Source: Mucilaginibacter auburnensis | GTDB taxonomy: Bacteria; Bacteroidota; Bacteroidia; Sphingobacteriales; Sphingobacteriaceae | Direction of reading: 5' to 3' | DNA: 64,000 nt | NCBI RefSeq assembly: GCF_002797815.1 | Contig: NZ_PGFJ01000002.1 | Location: 1-64,000, forward strand | Shown: piece after piece, positions 26,267-35,025 of the stretch | How positions within the stretch are numbered: the first letter of the stretch is position 1 | Layout of the letters: each line of letters begins with the position of its first letter | Made by a program: the position numbers and the translations under genes | Notes under the pieces: generated by a model | What the model was told of the DNA's origin: nothing | The model's input: only the letters and a program-made list of their open reading frames with translations | Database searches by the model: none

Positions 26267-28955
26267 TAAACAAGTCAGGGTAATCTGCTTTCATTTGTTT
26301 AAAAACCTTTGCAAGCCCGTTATCCAGTTTCTCAATTAATTGATTAGGCTCACCAGCCTGCGATTCAAGTTCAATAACATAAGGTACAAGTGATGTTACG
26401 CCCATGTTGCCAAATGTTGATTTTAATTTGTGAGCTATCTGTCCAACTTCTTTCCAGTTATTTTGGGATGCAGCTTCTTTTAGCTTGTCAAAGTCTTTTA
26501 CTACAAAGTCAACAAACATCACTATCATTTTATCAATAAAAGCTGGATTGTTTTTGCCAATTGCCTCGATCATTGCAATGCTGTACAATCTTTCTTCATT
26601 CTCTAACACTATTTGCTGTGTTGTATCAGGCGCAGAAGGAGTTTCGGTTTGCTCTTTTTCAGCCAGGTTTAATACTTCTGATATTTTTTCGTGCAGCTTT
26701 TCTTCGGTATAGGGCTTAGTTATGTAGTCATTCATTCCTGCATCTTTGTAAAGCTTTGCATCACCCTGTAAAGTATTTGCAGTAAAAGCTATAATAGGAA
26801 TATTAGCTTTTTGATCATTGTTTAATTCTCTAATATGGCGAGTAGCCGTTATACCATCCATTTCAGGCATTTGAATGTCCATCAATATCAAATCGTAAGT
26901 ATTTCCATTTACTTTTTCAATGGCTTCTTTACCGTTCACCGCAATATCAACACTGCCGCCCCATGATTCGAGCATTGTTTTAACCAGAAACTGGTTCAAC
27001 TCTATATCCTCGGCCACTAATATTTTCTTCTCAATTTTTGACAGACTCAGAGGAGGGGCCTTCGTTTCACTCAAAGCCTGTAACTGTCCGCGTTTAAATG
27101 GCAGGTTGAATGTAAAAGTACTGCCCACGCCAACCTTGCTTTTTAATTCAATACTGCCACCCTGCATTTCAGCCAGATTTTTACTTATTGAAAGGCCTAA
27201 GCCAGTTCCTCCAAATTTTCCTGCAAATTTTGTTGATGCTTTAACAAAAGGTTCAAAAATGGTAGGTAGCCTGCTTTCATCTATACCTATCCCTGTGTCT
27301 TCAACTACAAACTCAACAATAGCGTCAGCATCGGTGTAATGAAGCAAACCTGTTGTAACTATTACAGAACCTTTGTTAGTAAATTTAATGGCGTTGCTTA
27401 ACAAATTATTAAGTATTTGTGCAAGGCGATGTTGATCACCAATTACAACTAAGTTACTTGGTAAGGTGTTGTTTAATTTCAACTGCACTTGCTTCTGATT
27501 TGCCTTATATTCAAAAGAGTGCACGATAGAAGCAACTTTGTCAACCACCTTAAACGCACGATGCTCAAACTCGATATTGCCTGAACTGATCTTCTCCATA
27601 TCAAGTATATCATTGATGATGGTGAGCAGGTTGTTAACCGAATCTGTAATTAGGTGAGCATAATGAGTTTGCTGGTCATTAAGCACAGTTTTGCTTAATA
27701 AATTGGTAACACCCAATATACCGTTCATCGGTGTACGCAATTCATGGCTCATATTAGCGAGAAAGGTATCTTTTACTTTTGAAAGCTTTTCTGTATTTCG
27801 TTTAGCAAGTAATAACTCTTTCTCAGCTAAAATCCTTTCGGTGATGTCCTGAGAAAAACCTATAATGTAGGGCTGGCTATCTTGTTCCTCTACCTTGTAA
27901 TTTTGATAAAACAAATACTTACTGTTACCATTTTTATGTGTAGCGCGAAATATGCCTTTGCTTGTGCCGGCACCGTTTACTTTATCAATATAGTCAACCT
28001 GTATTCGGTCTTTATCAATACCAGGTAGCAATACCTTTATATTTTTATTTACAACCTCATCAGCAGTGTATCCTAATACAGCGAAAATAGCAGGGTTAAC
28101 TGATAACAAAGTTCCGTCAGTTGAGTGTGTATAAATTAATGCCGGTGAAAAATTATAGAGGTCACGATATCTTTTTTCGTTGATCCGCAATTGATCTTCC
28201 ATTATCTTACGGTCGGTGATGTCAAGCCCATAACCTATTACAAACTCAACGCTTTGATCGTTATCCAACACCGGATACATATTTCTAAGCAAGTAGTGAG
28301 TTGAGCCATCGGGGGCAGACATACGTTCTTCCCACATGCGCTGCTTCCGCGTACGCATCACTTCATTAAACTGCCGGCGTCTCTCCTCTGCTAAACTTAG
28401 CGGCCTGCCTTTTAAATTGCAATAGTCTTCATCTGTTTTACCAATCATCCACTCACGCAATTCAGCATCTTTAATAGCTCTTGGGTTAATGAAGCGATAG
28501 GTGTGGTCGGTGTCGAGCACTACAACGTCAGACGGCAATTCGTTTACAACACGCTCAAAAAAATTATCAGGGAAATTAAAATTTTCAGGAAGTTCTGTAT
28601 TATTTGTACTACTATCAGATTTGATAGCGTTAGCTACCAAATTGCCCGAAAAAAAGTATTTGCCTGCTTGCTTAAGATATTCTAAAGCGCCACTTAATAC
28701 CATGTCAGGATGCGAAGCAATACTGATCTTCATAGTGTAGCCATCGGACGCATTAATATTTGATATATTATTGGCACTATCTACGCTATCAATAACTTTA
28801 AAAATATCTTTGAAATATTGCCCCCCTTGCTTGCCTATAATTTTTCCCAAAGCGCTGCCATAACCCTCAATGCTAAAGTCTTTATTCAAAAGAATGTAGT
28901 ACGGGAATAATCTATTTAGCTGGTCGTTATCAAATATAAATTGCGTCACAGACAT
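26259..28955 (-). CDS. Soluble hybrid sensor histidine kinase with PAS, receiver and HPt domains
   Basis: The 898-residue protein has, in order: an N-terminal domain of about 115 residues; a PAS domain (about 125-255); a second PAS with PAC (about 260-385); HisKA with NMSHELRTPMNGILG and His404; a HATPase domain (DTGIGIDESRL, GGTGLGLSISKNL); a receiver with LMDIQMPEMDG (Asp693) and ITKPY; and an HPt domain with IAHKLKSTFGNMG (His842). It can thus run a full His-Asp-His relay internally. No membrane segment is visible. The opening LNRLFPYYILLNKDFSIEGYG resembles heme-NO-binding-associated (HNOBA) domains, which is an inference. It is divergent from a lone receiver gene that could be its output. 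Confidence 0.92.
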   Translation of the reverse strand: MSVTQFIFDNDQLNRLFPYYILLNKDFSIEGYGSALGKIIGKQGGQYFKDIFKVIDSVDSANNISNINASDGYTMKISIASHPDMVLSGALEYLKQAGKYFFSGNLVANAIKSDSSTNNTELPENFNFPDNFFERVVNELPSDVVVLDTDHTYRFINPRAIKDAELREWMIGKTDEDYCNLKGRPLSLAEERRRQFNEVMRTRKQRMWEERMSAPDGSTHYLLRNMYPVLDNDQSVEFVIGYGLDITDRKIMEDQLRINEKRYRDLYNFSPALIYTHSTDGTLLSVNPAIFAVLGYTADEVVNKNIKVLLPGIDKDRIQVDYIDKVNGAGTSKGIFRATHKNGNSKYLFYQNYKVEEQDSQPYIIGFSQDITERILAEKELLLAKRNTEKLSKVKDTFLANMSHELRTPMNGILGVTNLLSKTVLNDQQTHYAHLITDSVNNLLTIINDILDMEKISSGNIEFEHRAFKVVDKVASIVHSFEYKANQKQVQLKLNNTLPSNLVVIGDQHRLAQILNNLLSNAIKFTNKGSVIVTTGLLHYTDADAIVEFVVEDTGIGIDESRLPTIFEPFVKASTKFAGKFGGTGLGLSISKNLAEMQGGSIELKSKVGVGSTFTFNLPFKRGQLQALSETKAPPLSLSKIEKKILVAEDIELNQFLVKTMLESWGGSVDIAVNGKEAIEKVNGNTYDLILMDIQMPEMDGITATRHIRELNNDQKANIPIIAFTANTLQGDAKLYKDAGMNDYITKPYTEEKLHEKISEVLNLAEKEQTETPSAPDTTQQIVLENEERLYSIAMIEAIGKNNPAFIDKMIVMFVDFVVKDFDKLKEAASQNNWKEVGQIAHKLKSTFGNMGVTSLVPYVIELESQAGEPNQLIEKLDNGLAKVFKQMKADYPDLFTN

Positions 28956-29142
28956 TTGGCAAAGGGTATTACGTAAAAAGGATTAGTAAAGTTTAAAATT
29001 GGCGGTATAAAAAAAGTAAATTATTAGCTAACTTAACAAAATAATTTACGTTAAAAGGTAACAAAATAAATTTAAACAAGCGCAATATTTTGTATTCTTG
29101 ACAGCCAGATTCATTCAAATTATCATACTTGCTTACTAAAAC

Positions 29143-29538
29143 ATGAGTTTATCAAACACCATCCAAAAAAAAATACTTGTAGTAGAAGACGACCTATATA
29201 TGCAGGCCATACTTAAAGAGTTTTTAAGTGCCACATATGAAATTCAAATATCACAAGATGGGATGGAGGCTTTGGCATTTATGCAAAGCGGCAACATACC
29301 CGACCTTATTATTGCCGATTTAAACACCCCGCAGTTAAACGGATTAGAGTTAATCAATCAAGTAAAAGCAAGTGATTTTTTTAAGTCCATACCAATAATT
29401 ATTTTGTCGGGTGAAGATAGCTCTGATAAACGCATTAAATGTTTAGACAGCGGAGCAGATGACTTTATAGTTAAACCTTTCAATCCGGCCGAACTGGAAG
29501 CCCGTATAAGAGTTGTTTTAAGGCGAATTGTAAATTAA
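29143..29538 (+). CDS. Single-domain response regulator (receiver only)
   Basis: The 131-residue protein is a complete receiver: the acidic pair in VVEDD, phospho-acceptor Asp59 in LIIADLNTPQLNG, the conserved Ser in ILSGED and Lys111 in FIVKPFN. It has no output domain. It lies divergent to the hybrid kinase and 15 bases before a pseudo-receiver/sugar-transferase fusion, so it may carry phosphate from the HPt domain to a protein partner, perhaps that fusion. That link is inferred from position. Confidence 0.92.
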   Translation: MSLSNTIQKKILVVEDDLYMQAILKEFLSATYEIQISQDGMEALAFMQSGNIPDLIIADLNTPQLNGLELINQVKASDFFKSIPIIILSGEDSSDKRIKCLDSGADDFIVKPFNPAELEARIRVVLRRIVN

Positions 29539-29553
29539 CAAAGCTACCGCGTT

Positions 29554-30762
29554 ATGAGTATAACCAATACTTCTTCAATAGAAAGTAAACAGATAATTGC
29601 GCTGGTTGGGTTTGATGATACAGCTATTGCTATTTTTAAGACGTTAAACTTTAATGGCCGGGAGCTGGCTTTATATGGCAACGGTATTGAACTCGTTTCT
29701 GCATGGCAAAATCAGCAATTGCCAATATGTGCCGTAATTTGCAACAGCGAAATTATGGCGCCCTCGGGATTGGCTCTGGTAGAAGCACTTAAAAATAAGG
29801 GATTGCCACCTGTACCTTTTTTATTGATAGTTAATCATCTAAATAGAAATTTAGTAAAGCTGGCCTTAGCTTCTGGTGTAGCAGACGTTTTTAGGTTGCC
29901 TTTGATCTCTGAAAACATAGAAGTAAGAGTTAATTTTTTGATTGAAAACTGGTCGTCGCTAAGAGGTAGCCTTCAAAATACAACACCAAAGCTTAAGAAA
30001 ATAGAAACAAGTAAACGTATATTTGACCTTGTATTTGCAGGTGGAGCTTTGCTAATGCTTTCGCCACTGTTTTTGATTATTTATCTCTGGATCAGACTTG
30101 AATCAAAAGGTCCGGCATTTTACTACTCGTTAAGGGTTGGAACTGGTTACCGTGTATTCAGGTTTTATAAATTCAGGTCGATGTATGTCAATGCCGATCA
30201 GCGGGTTAAAGACCTTCAACACTTAAATCAATACAATATAGATTCGGGTAACGAGCCTAAAGAGACCGAAACTGCAGCGCATCAGTTTTTATGTGATGCC
30301 TGTCAAAGTTATGGTAAATGTCAGTATCCGTTGTACGCTGATAAAGTTAGCTGGTGCGAAAAAGATTTCAGGTATAGCAAGCAAAATGCTGCGGGTTCGG
30401 CCTTCTTCAAAATAAAAAATGATCCACGAATAACTAAAGTTGGTAAGTTTATACGTAACACAAGTATTGACGAATTGCCCCAGCTATGGAACGTTATTAT
30501 AGGCGACATGAGTATTGTAGGTAACCGTCCGTTACCATTGTATGAAGCTGAGAAATTAACTACAGACAAATATGTATTACGCTTTTCCGCACCTGCAGGT
30601 ATAACCGGCCTATGGCAGGTAGAAAAGCGAGGTAAAGGTGAGATGAGCGAAGACGAACGCTTGATGTTGGATAATACCTATGCTCAAAACCACAGCTTTA
30701 AGAATGATATTAAATTAATTTTAAGAACGATACCCGCGTTGTTACAAAAGGAAGACGTGTAA
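29554..30762 (+). CDS. Pseudo-receiver fused to a polyprenyl-phosphate sugar-1-phosphate transferase
   Basis: The first 135 of 402 residues follow the receiver pattern, but the phospho-acceptor site is Asn64 (AVICNSEIMAPSG) and the conserved Lys is Arg114 (DVFRLPL). The rest is a bacterial sugar transferase of the WcaJ/WbaP type: KRIFDLVFAGGALLMLSPLFLIIYLWI membrane hairpin, FYKFRSM, ITKVGKFIRNTSIDELPQLWNVIIGDMSIVGNRPLP and GITGLWQV. This enzyme class starts exopolysaccharide or O-antigen synthesis on undecaprenyl phosphate. An insert between the Arg-rich loop and the catalytic core carries four Cys (247, 250, 256, 268), possibly a metal site. Confidence 0.88.
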   Translation: MSITNTSSIESKQIIALVGFDDTAIAIFKTLNFNGRELALYGNGIELVSAWQNQQLPICAVICNSEIMAPSGLALVEALKNKGLPPVPFLLIVNHLNRNLVKLALASGVADVFRLPLISENIEVRVNFLIENWSSLRGSLQNTTPKLKKIETSKRIFDLVFAGGALLMLSPLFLIIYLWIRLESKGPAFYYSLRVGTGYRVFRFYKFRSMYVNADQRVKDLQHLNQYNIDSGNEPKETETAAHQFLCDACQSYGKCQYPLYADKVSWCEKDFRYSKQNAAGSAFFKIKNDPRITKVGKFIRNTSIDELPQLWNVIIGDMSIVGNRPLPLYEAEKLTTDKYVLRFSAPAGITGLWQVEKRGKGEMSEDERLMLDNTYAQNHSFKNDIKLILRTIPALLQKEDV

Positions 30763-30763
30763 A

Positions 30764-31021
30764 TTACATTGGATAGCCTGTTTTGCTCTCATGGAATTCC
30801 TTGGTTGACACATCGTTTTTTACCGGTATGTTGTGAGAACCGGGCTGTTTTTTTAAAACATAAAAAATCAACGAGCACCATATACTGGGGATGGTGAATA
30901 GTAATACTATGTTTAAGCTCTTTTGTTTTATTGTAAGCAAGCCAGTATTCATTATTTTGATAGAAAAGTATACCGCTGAAGCCAGATGAGCTATTAAAAG
31001 TAATACAAGCAATATTATCAT
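30764..31021 (-). CDS. Small membrane protein with two predicted helices
   Basis: The 85-residue protein has two hydrophobic spans (about 1-24 and 35-58) separated by a short polar loop, and a polar C-terminal tail. The layout recalls PLDc_N-type small membrane proteins, but I cannot confirm it. It starts on the base adjacent to the stop codon of the nucleoid-associated protein gene, so the two are cotranscribed. It ends two bases from the convergent sugar-transferase gene. Function unknown. Confidence 0.65.
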   Translation of the reverse strand: MIILLVLLLIAHLASAVYFSIKIMNTGLLTIKQKSLNIVLLFTIPSIWCSLIFYVLKKQPGSHNIPVKNDVSTKEFHESKTGYPM

Positions 31022-32092
31022 CTATTGTTCTTCTTTGAAATAAACTTTGTAGTAATTCATAGCCTTTCCATCGTCAAATCCTTTTTCTATCAGGTCCTTA
31101 TCACCGTGAATATAAATATGGAAGTTTTTGTCCAGCTTTAAAACACTTTTATAAACCCGCGCCTGTTTTTTTACAGCATTGGCTGCAATGTCAAAGGTAT
31201 CAGGTATGGGTGTTTCAAACTCTTCCTCGTATTGGTTTTTGAATGTTTTGAAAGACGCAATTGCCTGTTCATTGCCAATTACTTCACCTGCAAACTCGTC
31301 CAGGTCAAAAGTCTCTTTCTCTTTGAAGTACTTCATTGAGCGATTGAGCAGGTCAATTTTGTCAGCCTTGGTCATTTCAAAATCTTCATCAATTTTATTG
31401 GTTACAAAGTTTTTGTAAATACCCAATGCATTACTGGTTTGATTATAGCTGTCGTTACGGATCTTCAATTGTAAAAAGCTATCCTTCCAATAAACGGCGG
31501 CTTCTGTACCCCTGGTGTTATTGTCGATAACCACAACTTTATAGCCGCTTTCTTTGTCGGTATTAAAAATGAGACAGCCTTTATCCAGTTTATTAATGTT
31601 GATGGCATTTTCCTCATAACCCAGGTTAAACCCGCCTTTATCAGGGTAAACCTTTAGATATGTTTCTTTGGTTTCTGATTTAAATACGCCGATAGCATCT
31701 AATAACTCACCTTCAATCTGAAGTTGTTTAAAGCAGGTAACGTAAACTTCTCCTGGTTTTATCTTCGGATGATCAGATACCTCATAAAGGTATTTAGCTA
31801 TTTGTTCGGATACCTCATGAAACTGGTTTTCGTTAACAAATGCCTGTGTAACGAAGTGGTGTAGCTCATTTAATTTCAAATCACCACTACTATGCATTAA
31901 ATGGTATACTTCGTTAGTTTTTTCAAAAGGTGATAAAAAGTATTGCATCAGCAAACTGCTCATTAATTCATCTTTTAACTGCAATGATGCTTCAGACAGC
32001 GCATACATTTCATTCTGCGACTTATTGCCTACGTGGTGCACAGAAATTTTATCAAGAGATGCTTCAAAAAAGGTTACCATATTGCGGGACAA
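31022..32092 (-). CDS. Nucleoid-associated protein (NdpA/YejK family, 37-kDa type)
   Basis: The 356-residue protein matches the NA37 family in overall pattern: an N-terminal region with ISVHHVGNK and LMQYFLSPF, a middle region KPGEVYVTCFKQLQIEGELLDAIGVFKSETKETYLKV, and a C-terminal region with YFKEKETFDLDEFAGEVIG. Members bind DNA or the nucleoid; some act as helpers to phage-related systems. It lacks membrane segments. It is divergent from mnmE and is followed directly by a small membrane protein gene. Confidence 0.82.
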   Translation of the reverse strand: MSRNMVTFFEASLDKISVHHVGNKSQNEMYALSEASLQLKDELMSSLLMQYFLSPFEKTNEVYHLMHSSGDLKLNELHHFVTQAFVNENQFHEVSEQIAKYLYEVSDHPKIKPGEVYVTCFKQLQIEGELLDAIGVFKSETKETYLKVYPDKGGFNLGYEENAININKLDKGCLIFNTDKESGYKVVVIDNNTRGTEAAVYWKDSFLQLKIRNDSYNQTSNALGIYKNFVTNKIDEDFEMTKADKIDLLNRSMKYFKEKETFDLDEFAGEVIGNEQAIASFKTFKNQYEEEFETPIPDTFDIAANAVKKQARVYKSVLKLDKNFHIYIHGDKDLIEKGFDDGKAMNYYKVYFKEEQ

Positions 32093-32206
32093 GTTATGAT
32101 TTTTGTTTGACGCTTAATGGTTACTATTCATCAGTAAATTGCGACCTTTACATCGCGCCCAGATGGTGTGTTTTTAACCACCCTATGAGCCGTGAAATTA
32201 CGAACA

Positions 32207-33571
32207 ATGAACTATATAACAGAAACCATTGTAGCATTAGCAACACCGCCCGGAAGCGGTGCTATAGGAATTATACGCCTGTCTGGACCAAATGCTATAA
32301 CCATTGCCAATAAAGTTTTTAAAGGAAAAGACCTAACTCAGCAAAGCTCACATACCATTCATTTCGGTAATATAGTTGACGGCGATATGTTACTCGACGA
32401 AGTGCTGGTATCATTATTTGTAGGGCCGAAGTCTTATACCCGCGAAAATGTTGTAGAGATATCATGCCACGGTTCTAATTACATTATTGAGTCTATAATT
32501 AAGTTGCTGGTTAAAAACGGTGCGAGAAACGCCAAGCCCGGCGAGTTTACGTTGAGAGCATTTTTAAATGGCCAACTTGACTTGTCGCAGGCAGAAGCTG
32601 TTGCAGATTTGATAGCGTCTAACTCAAAAGCATCACAACAAATTGCCTTGCAGCAATTGCGGGGTGGTTTTAGCAACCAGTTGCAAGTTTTAAGAGAGCA
32701 ATTGGTGCAATTTGCGTCGTTAATTGAGTTGGAGCTTGACTTTGCAGAAGAAGACGTTGAGTTTGCCAACCGTGATCAGTTAAAAAAATTGATCAACGAT
32801 ATTTTAAAAGTTATAACAGCGTTAATCCAATCGTTTGAATTAGGCAATGCTATTAAGCAGGGAATTAACACGGTGATAGCAGGTAGGCCTAACGCCGGTA
32901 AATCAACTTTACTTAACGCGCTGCTAAACGAAGAGCGTGCTATTGTAAGCCATATACCGGGTACTACACGTGACACGATAGAGGAGGTGCTTAATATTAA
33001 TGGCATCAACTTCCGTTTAATTGATACTGCTGGCATACGAGAGGCTACAGATACTATTGAAAAAATAGGTGTGGAGCGTACAATGGAAAAAATAAGTCAA
33101 TCTGCTTTGCTTATTTACTTGTATGATGCTGCGCAAATTACTTTGGCCGAATTGAATGAAGATCTGGAAAAGCTTAGTAAGCCTGGTATTAATATGTTAG
33201 TTGTGGCTAACAAAGCCGATCTGCTTTCTAATGATGAAAAAGCTGCTATTCCCCAAACCGAAAGCGCTGTTATTGTGTCTGCTAAAGAAAAACAGCACAT
33301 TGATGAGCTAAAACTTAAAATCTATCATGCGGCTGTCAAAAAGCGACTGGAGGGTCAGGATATCTTGGTAACCAATGTTAGACACCTCGAGGCACTACAA
33401 AAAACAGAGGATGCACTTGTAAGGGTTTTAAGTGGGATGGAGGATATTACGTCAGATTTTCTTGCTATGGATATTAAACAGGCCTTACATTACTTAGGTG
33501 AAATAACGGGTTCTGTTACAACCGATGATTTACTGGATAATATATTTAGTAAATTCTGTATCGGCAAGTAA
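32207..33571 (+). CDS. mnmE: tRNA uridine-5-carboxymethylaminomethyl modification GTPase
   Basis: The ATG at 32207 gives 454 residues beginning MNYITETIVALATPPGSGAIGIIRLSG, the normal MnmE start; a GTG at 32192 would add five residues. The N-terminal folate-binding domain is followed by a helical domain containing the GTPase: GRPNAGKSTLLNALL, the DTAGIRE switch, NKAD, and the C-terminal FCIGK with the essential Cys. With MnmG it modifies wobble uridine 34 of several tRNAs. Length is standard. Confidence 0.97.
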   Translation: MNYITETIVALATPPGSGAIGIIRLSGPNAITIANKVFKGKDLTQQSSHTIHFGNIVDGDMLLDEVLVSLFVGPKSYTRENVVEISCHGSNYIIESIIKLLVKNGARNAKPGEFTLRAFLNGQLDLSQAEAVADLIASNSKASQQIALQQLRGGFSNQLQVLREQLVQFASLIELELDFAEEDVEFANRDQLKKLINDILKVITALIQSFELGNAIKQGINTVIAGRPNAGKSTLLNALLNEERAIVSHIPGTTRDTIEEVLNINGINFRLIDTAGIREATDTIEKIGVERTMEKISQSALLIYLYDAAQITLAELNEDLEKLSKPGINMLVVANKADLLSNDEKAAIPQTESAVIVSAKEKQHIDELKLKIYHAAVKKRLEGQDILVTNVRHLEALQKTEDALVRVLSGMEDITSDFLAMDIKQALHYLGEITGSVTTDDLLDNIFSKFCIGK

Positions 33572-33630
33572 AGCAGCTACAGCCACTTTACCGGGTATTT
33601 GAAAATAATAGGAAAGGATGTATTATTCAT

Positions 33631-34809
33631 TTATCCGCGTTTCAACGTGATAACTGCTATCTCCGGCCACATTCCAATTCGACCCTTGAGTCCCAGAAAG
33701 CCAAAACCTCTGTTAACATATAGGTAACGACCTGCGTTTTCGTAAAGGCCCAGCCATTGTTTATAGACATATTGCACAGGACTCCATTTAAGCCCGAGAA
33801 AATCAATACCGAACTGCATACCGTGCGTGTGCCCCGACAACGTTAAATCAATAGGCTTTTCGTGATTCAAGGTAACAGCTTCCCAGTGGGAGGGATCATG
33901 TGATAGCAGTATCTTGAATGCGTCATTATCTACGTTATTGGTGGCTTTACTAAGATCGCCATATTTGTGAAAACCACCTTTTCCCCAATTTTCTACGCCA
34001 ATAATCGTAATAGAAGCGCCATTCCTGTGGAGCTGAACAGACTCGTCCAACAACAACTTAAAGCCAATGTCGGCGTGCACTTCCTTAAGGCGTTTTAAAT
34101 TGGCCGTTTTTGCTTCCGCGCTTTCCCAACTAATATAATCGCCATAATCATGATTACCCAGTACCGAATATTTGCCGGTATTTGCTTTAAGTCCGGCAAA
34201 AGGTATTATCCATGGTTCCATTTCGCTAGCCTTATTGTTAACCAGGTCGCCAGTAAACAGGATAACGTCGCTACGCTGAGCATTGATCAGATCAAGGCCT
34301 TTTTGCACGCCGGCTGCGTCTGTAAAACTGCCTGAGTGCACGTCGGTTATCTGGGTAAGCGTAAATCCATCAAAAGCTTCGGGCAGATTGGGAAAACGCA
34401 GTGTAGTTTTCTTTAAACGATAAAAGTGGCGGCCCCGAGTAATGCCAAACAGTACTACCGAAAAAGCGATGAATGCCACACCGATTGCCAATTGGCTGAT
34501 TAAGATGGAACGTGGCGGAAAGTCACGGAATATCCGGGTAATATCTTCTAATAATAGGATAGGCGCAGCTGCTACGCCTGGAACAAAGGCTAACAACATC
34601 AAACCCATCAACCAGGTAATAAGTGTCTGCTGTAAAGGGGAACCACGCCGTACAAAAAATGCGGCCAATATGCCTGCCATCAATAAAAGATTAGCTGTCC
34701 AGTAAACTATTGCATATTGATTAGTGGCGACAGTTGTTTTGATAGCCTGATAAAAATAAAGGTTGCTCAACAACCAGATCAGGATAATAAGAGGGAATCT
34801 TTTTAACAT
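33631..34809 (-). CDS. Membrane-anchored metallophosphoesterase (YaeI-like)
   Basis: The 392-residue protein has about four N-terminal membrane helices (residues 1-120) and then a calcineurin-like phosphoesterase domain. Metal ligands are visible in ITDVHSGSF, LFTGDLVNN, VLGNHDYGDY and LSGHTHGMQFGID. The pattern matches YaeI/YkuE-type enzymes, some of which hydrolyse UDP-linked lipid precursors or phosphodiesters near the membrane. The substrate here is not known. It stands alone, upstream of the kinase/PBP operon's end. Confidence 0.88.
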   Translation of the reverse strand: MLKRFPLIILIWLLSNLYFYQAIKTTVATNQYAIVYWTANLLLMAGILAAFFVRRGSPLQQTLITWLMGLMLLAFVPGVAAAPILLLEDITRIFRDFPPRSILISQLAIGVAFIAFSVVLFGITRGRHFYRLKKTTLRFPNLPEAFDGFTLTQITDVHSGSFTDAAGVQKGLDLINAQRSDVILFTGDLVNNKASEMEPWIIPFAGLKANTGKYSVLGNHDYGDYISWESAEAKTANLKRLKEVHADIGFKLLLDESVQLHRNGASITIIGVENWGKGGFHKYGDLSKATNNVDNDAFKILLSHDPSHWEAVTLNHEKPIDLTLSGHTHGMQFGIDFLGLKWSPVQYVYKQWLGLYENAGRYLYVNRGFGFLGLKGRIGMWPEIAVITLKRG

Positions 34810-35002
34810 AAATCAACAGACGATACAAAACCATAAACATTTTAATCAATCGCTCGAAATGATTTATAAATGACACTTAGGCTAAATTGTATTTTATTCA
34901 TTTGACTTCGGCAATATCTGTTTTGCGTTTTTTTCGCAGCTATCAAAATCCACAATATTAATTGACTTAACAGATTTACATGCTGGTTGATCCATAATTT
35001 CA
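34810..35002. other. Intergenic region beyond the kinase operon
   Basis: About 190 AT-rich bases hold the promoter of the metallophosphoesterase, which I cannot place exactly. A 33-codon leftward frame at 34894-34995 is present but unsupported. Confidence 0.4.
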
Positions 35003-35020
35003 AAAAGGGTACAACCCTTA
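35001..35020 (-). terminator. Terminator of the kinase/SEDS-PBP operon
   Basis: Read leftward, AAGGGT (35019-35014), loop TGT, ACCCTT (35010-35005) then TTT directly after the last kinase gene: a short hairpin with a T-run. Confidence 0.6.
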
Positions 35021-35025
35021 GTTAA

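Noticed and set aside
34894..34995. Leftward 33-codon frame after the last kinase gene (MDQPACKSVKSINIV...)
   Set aside because: It lies beyond the probable operon terminator, has no promoter or hydrophobic pattern, and could easily occur by chance.
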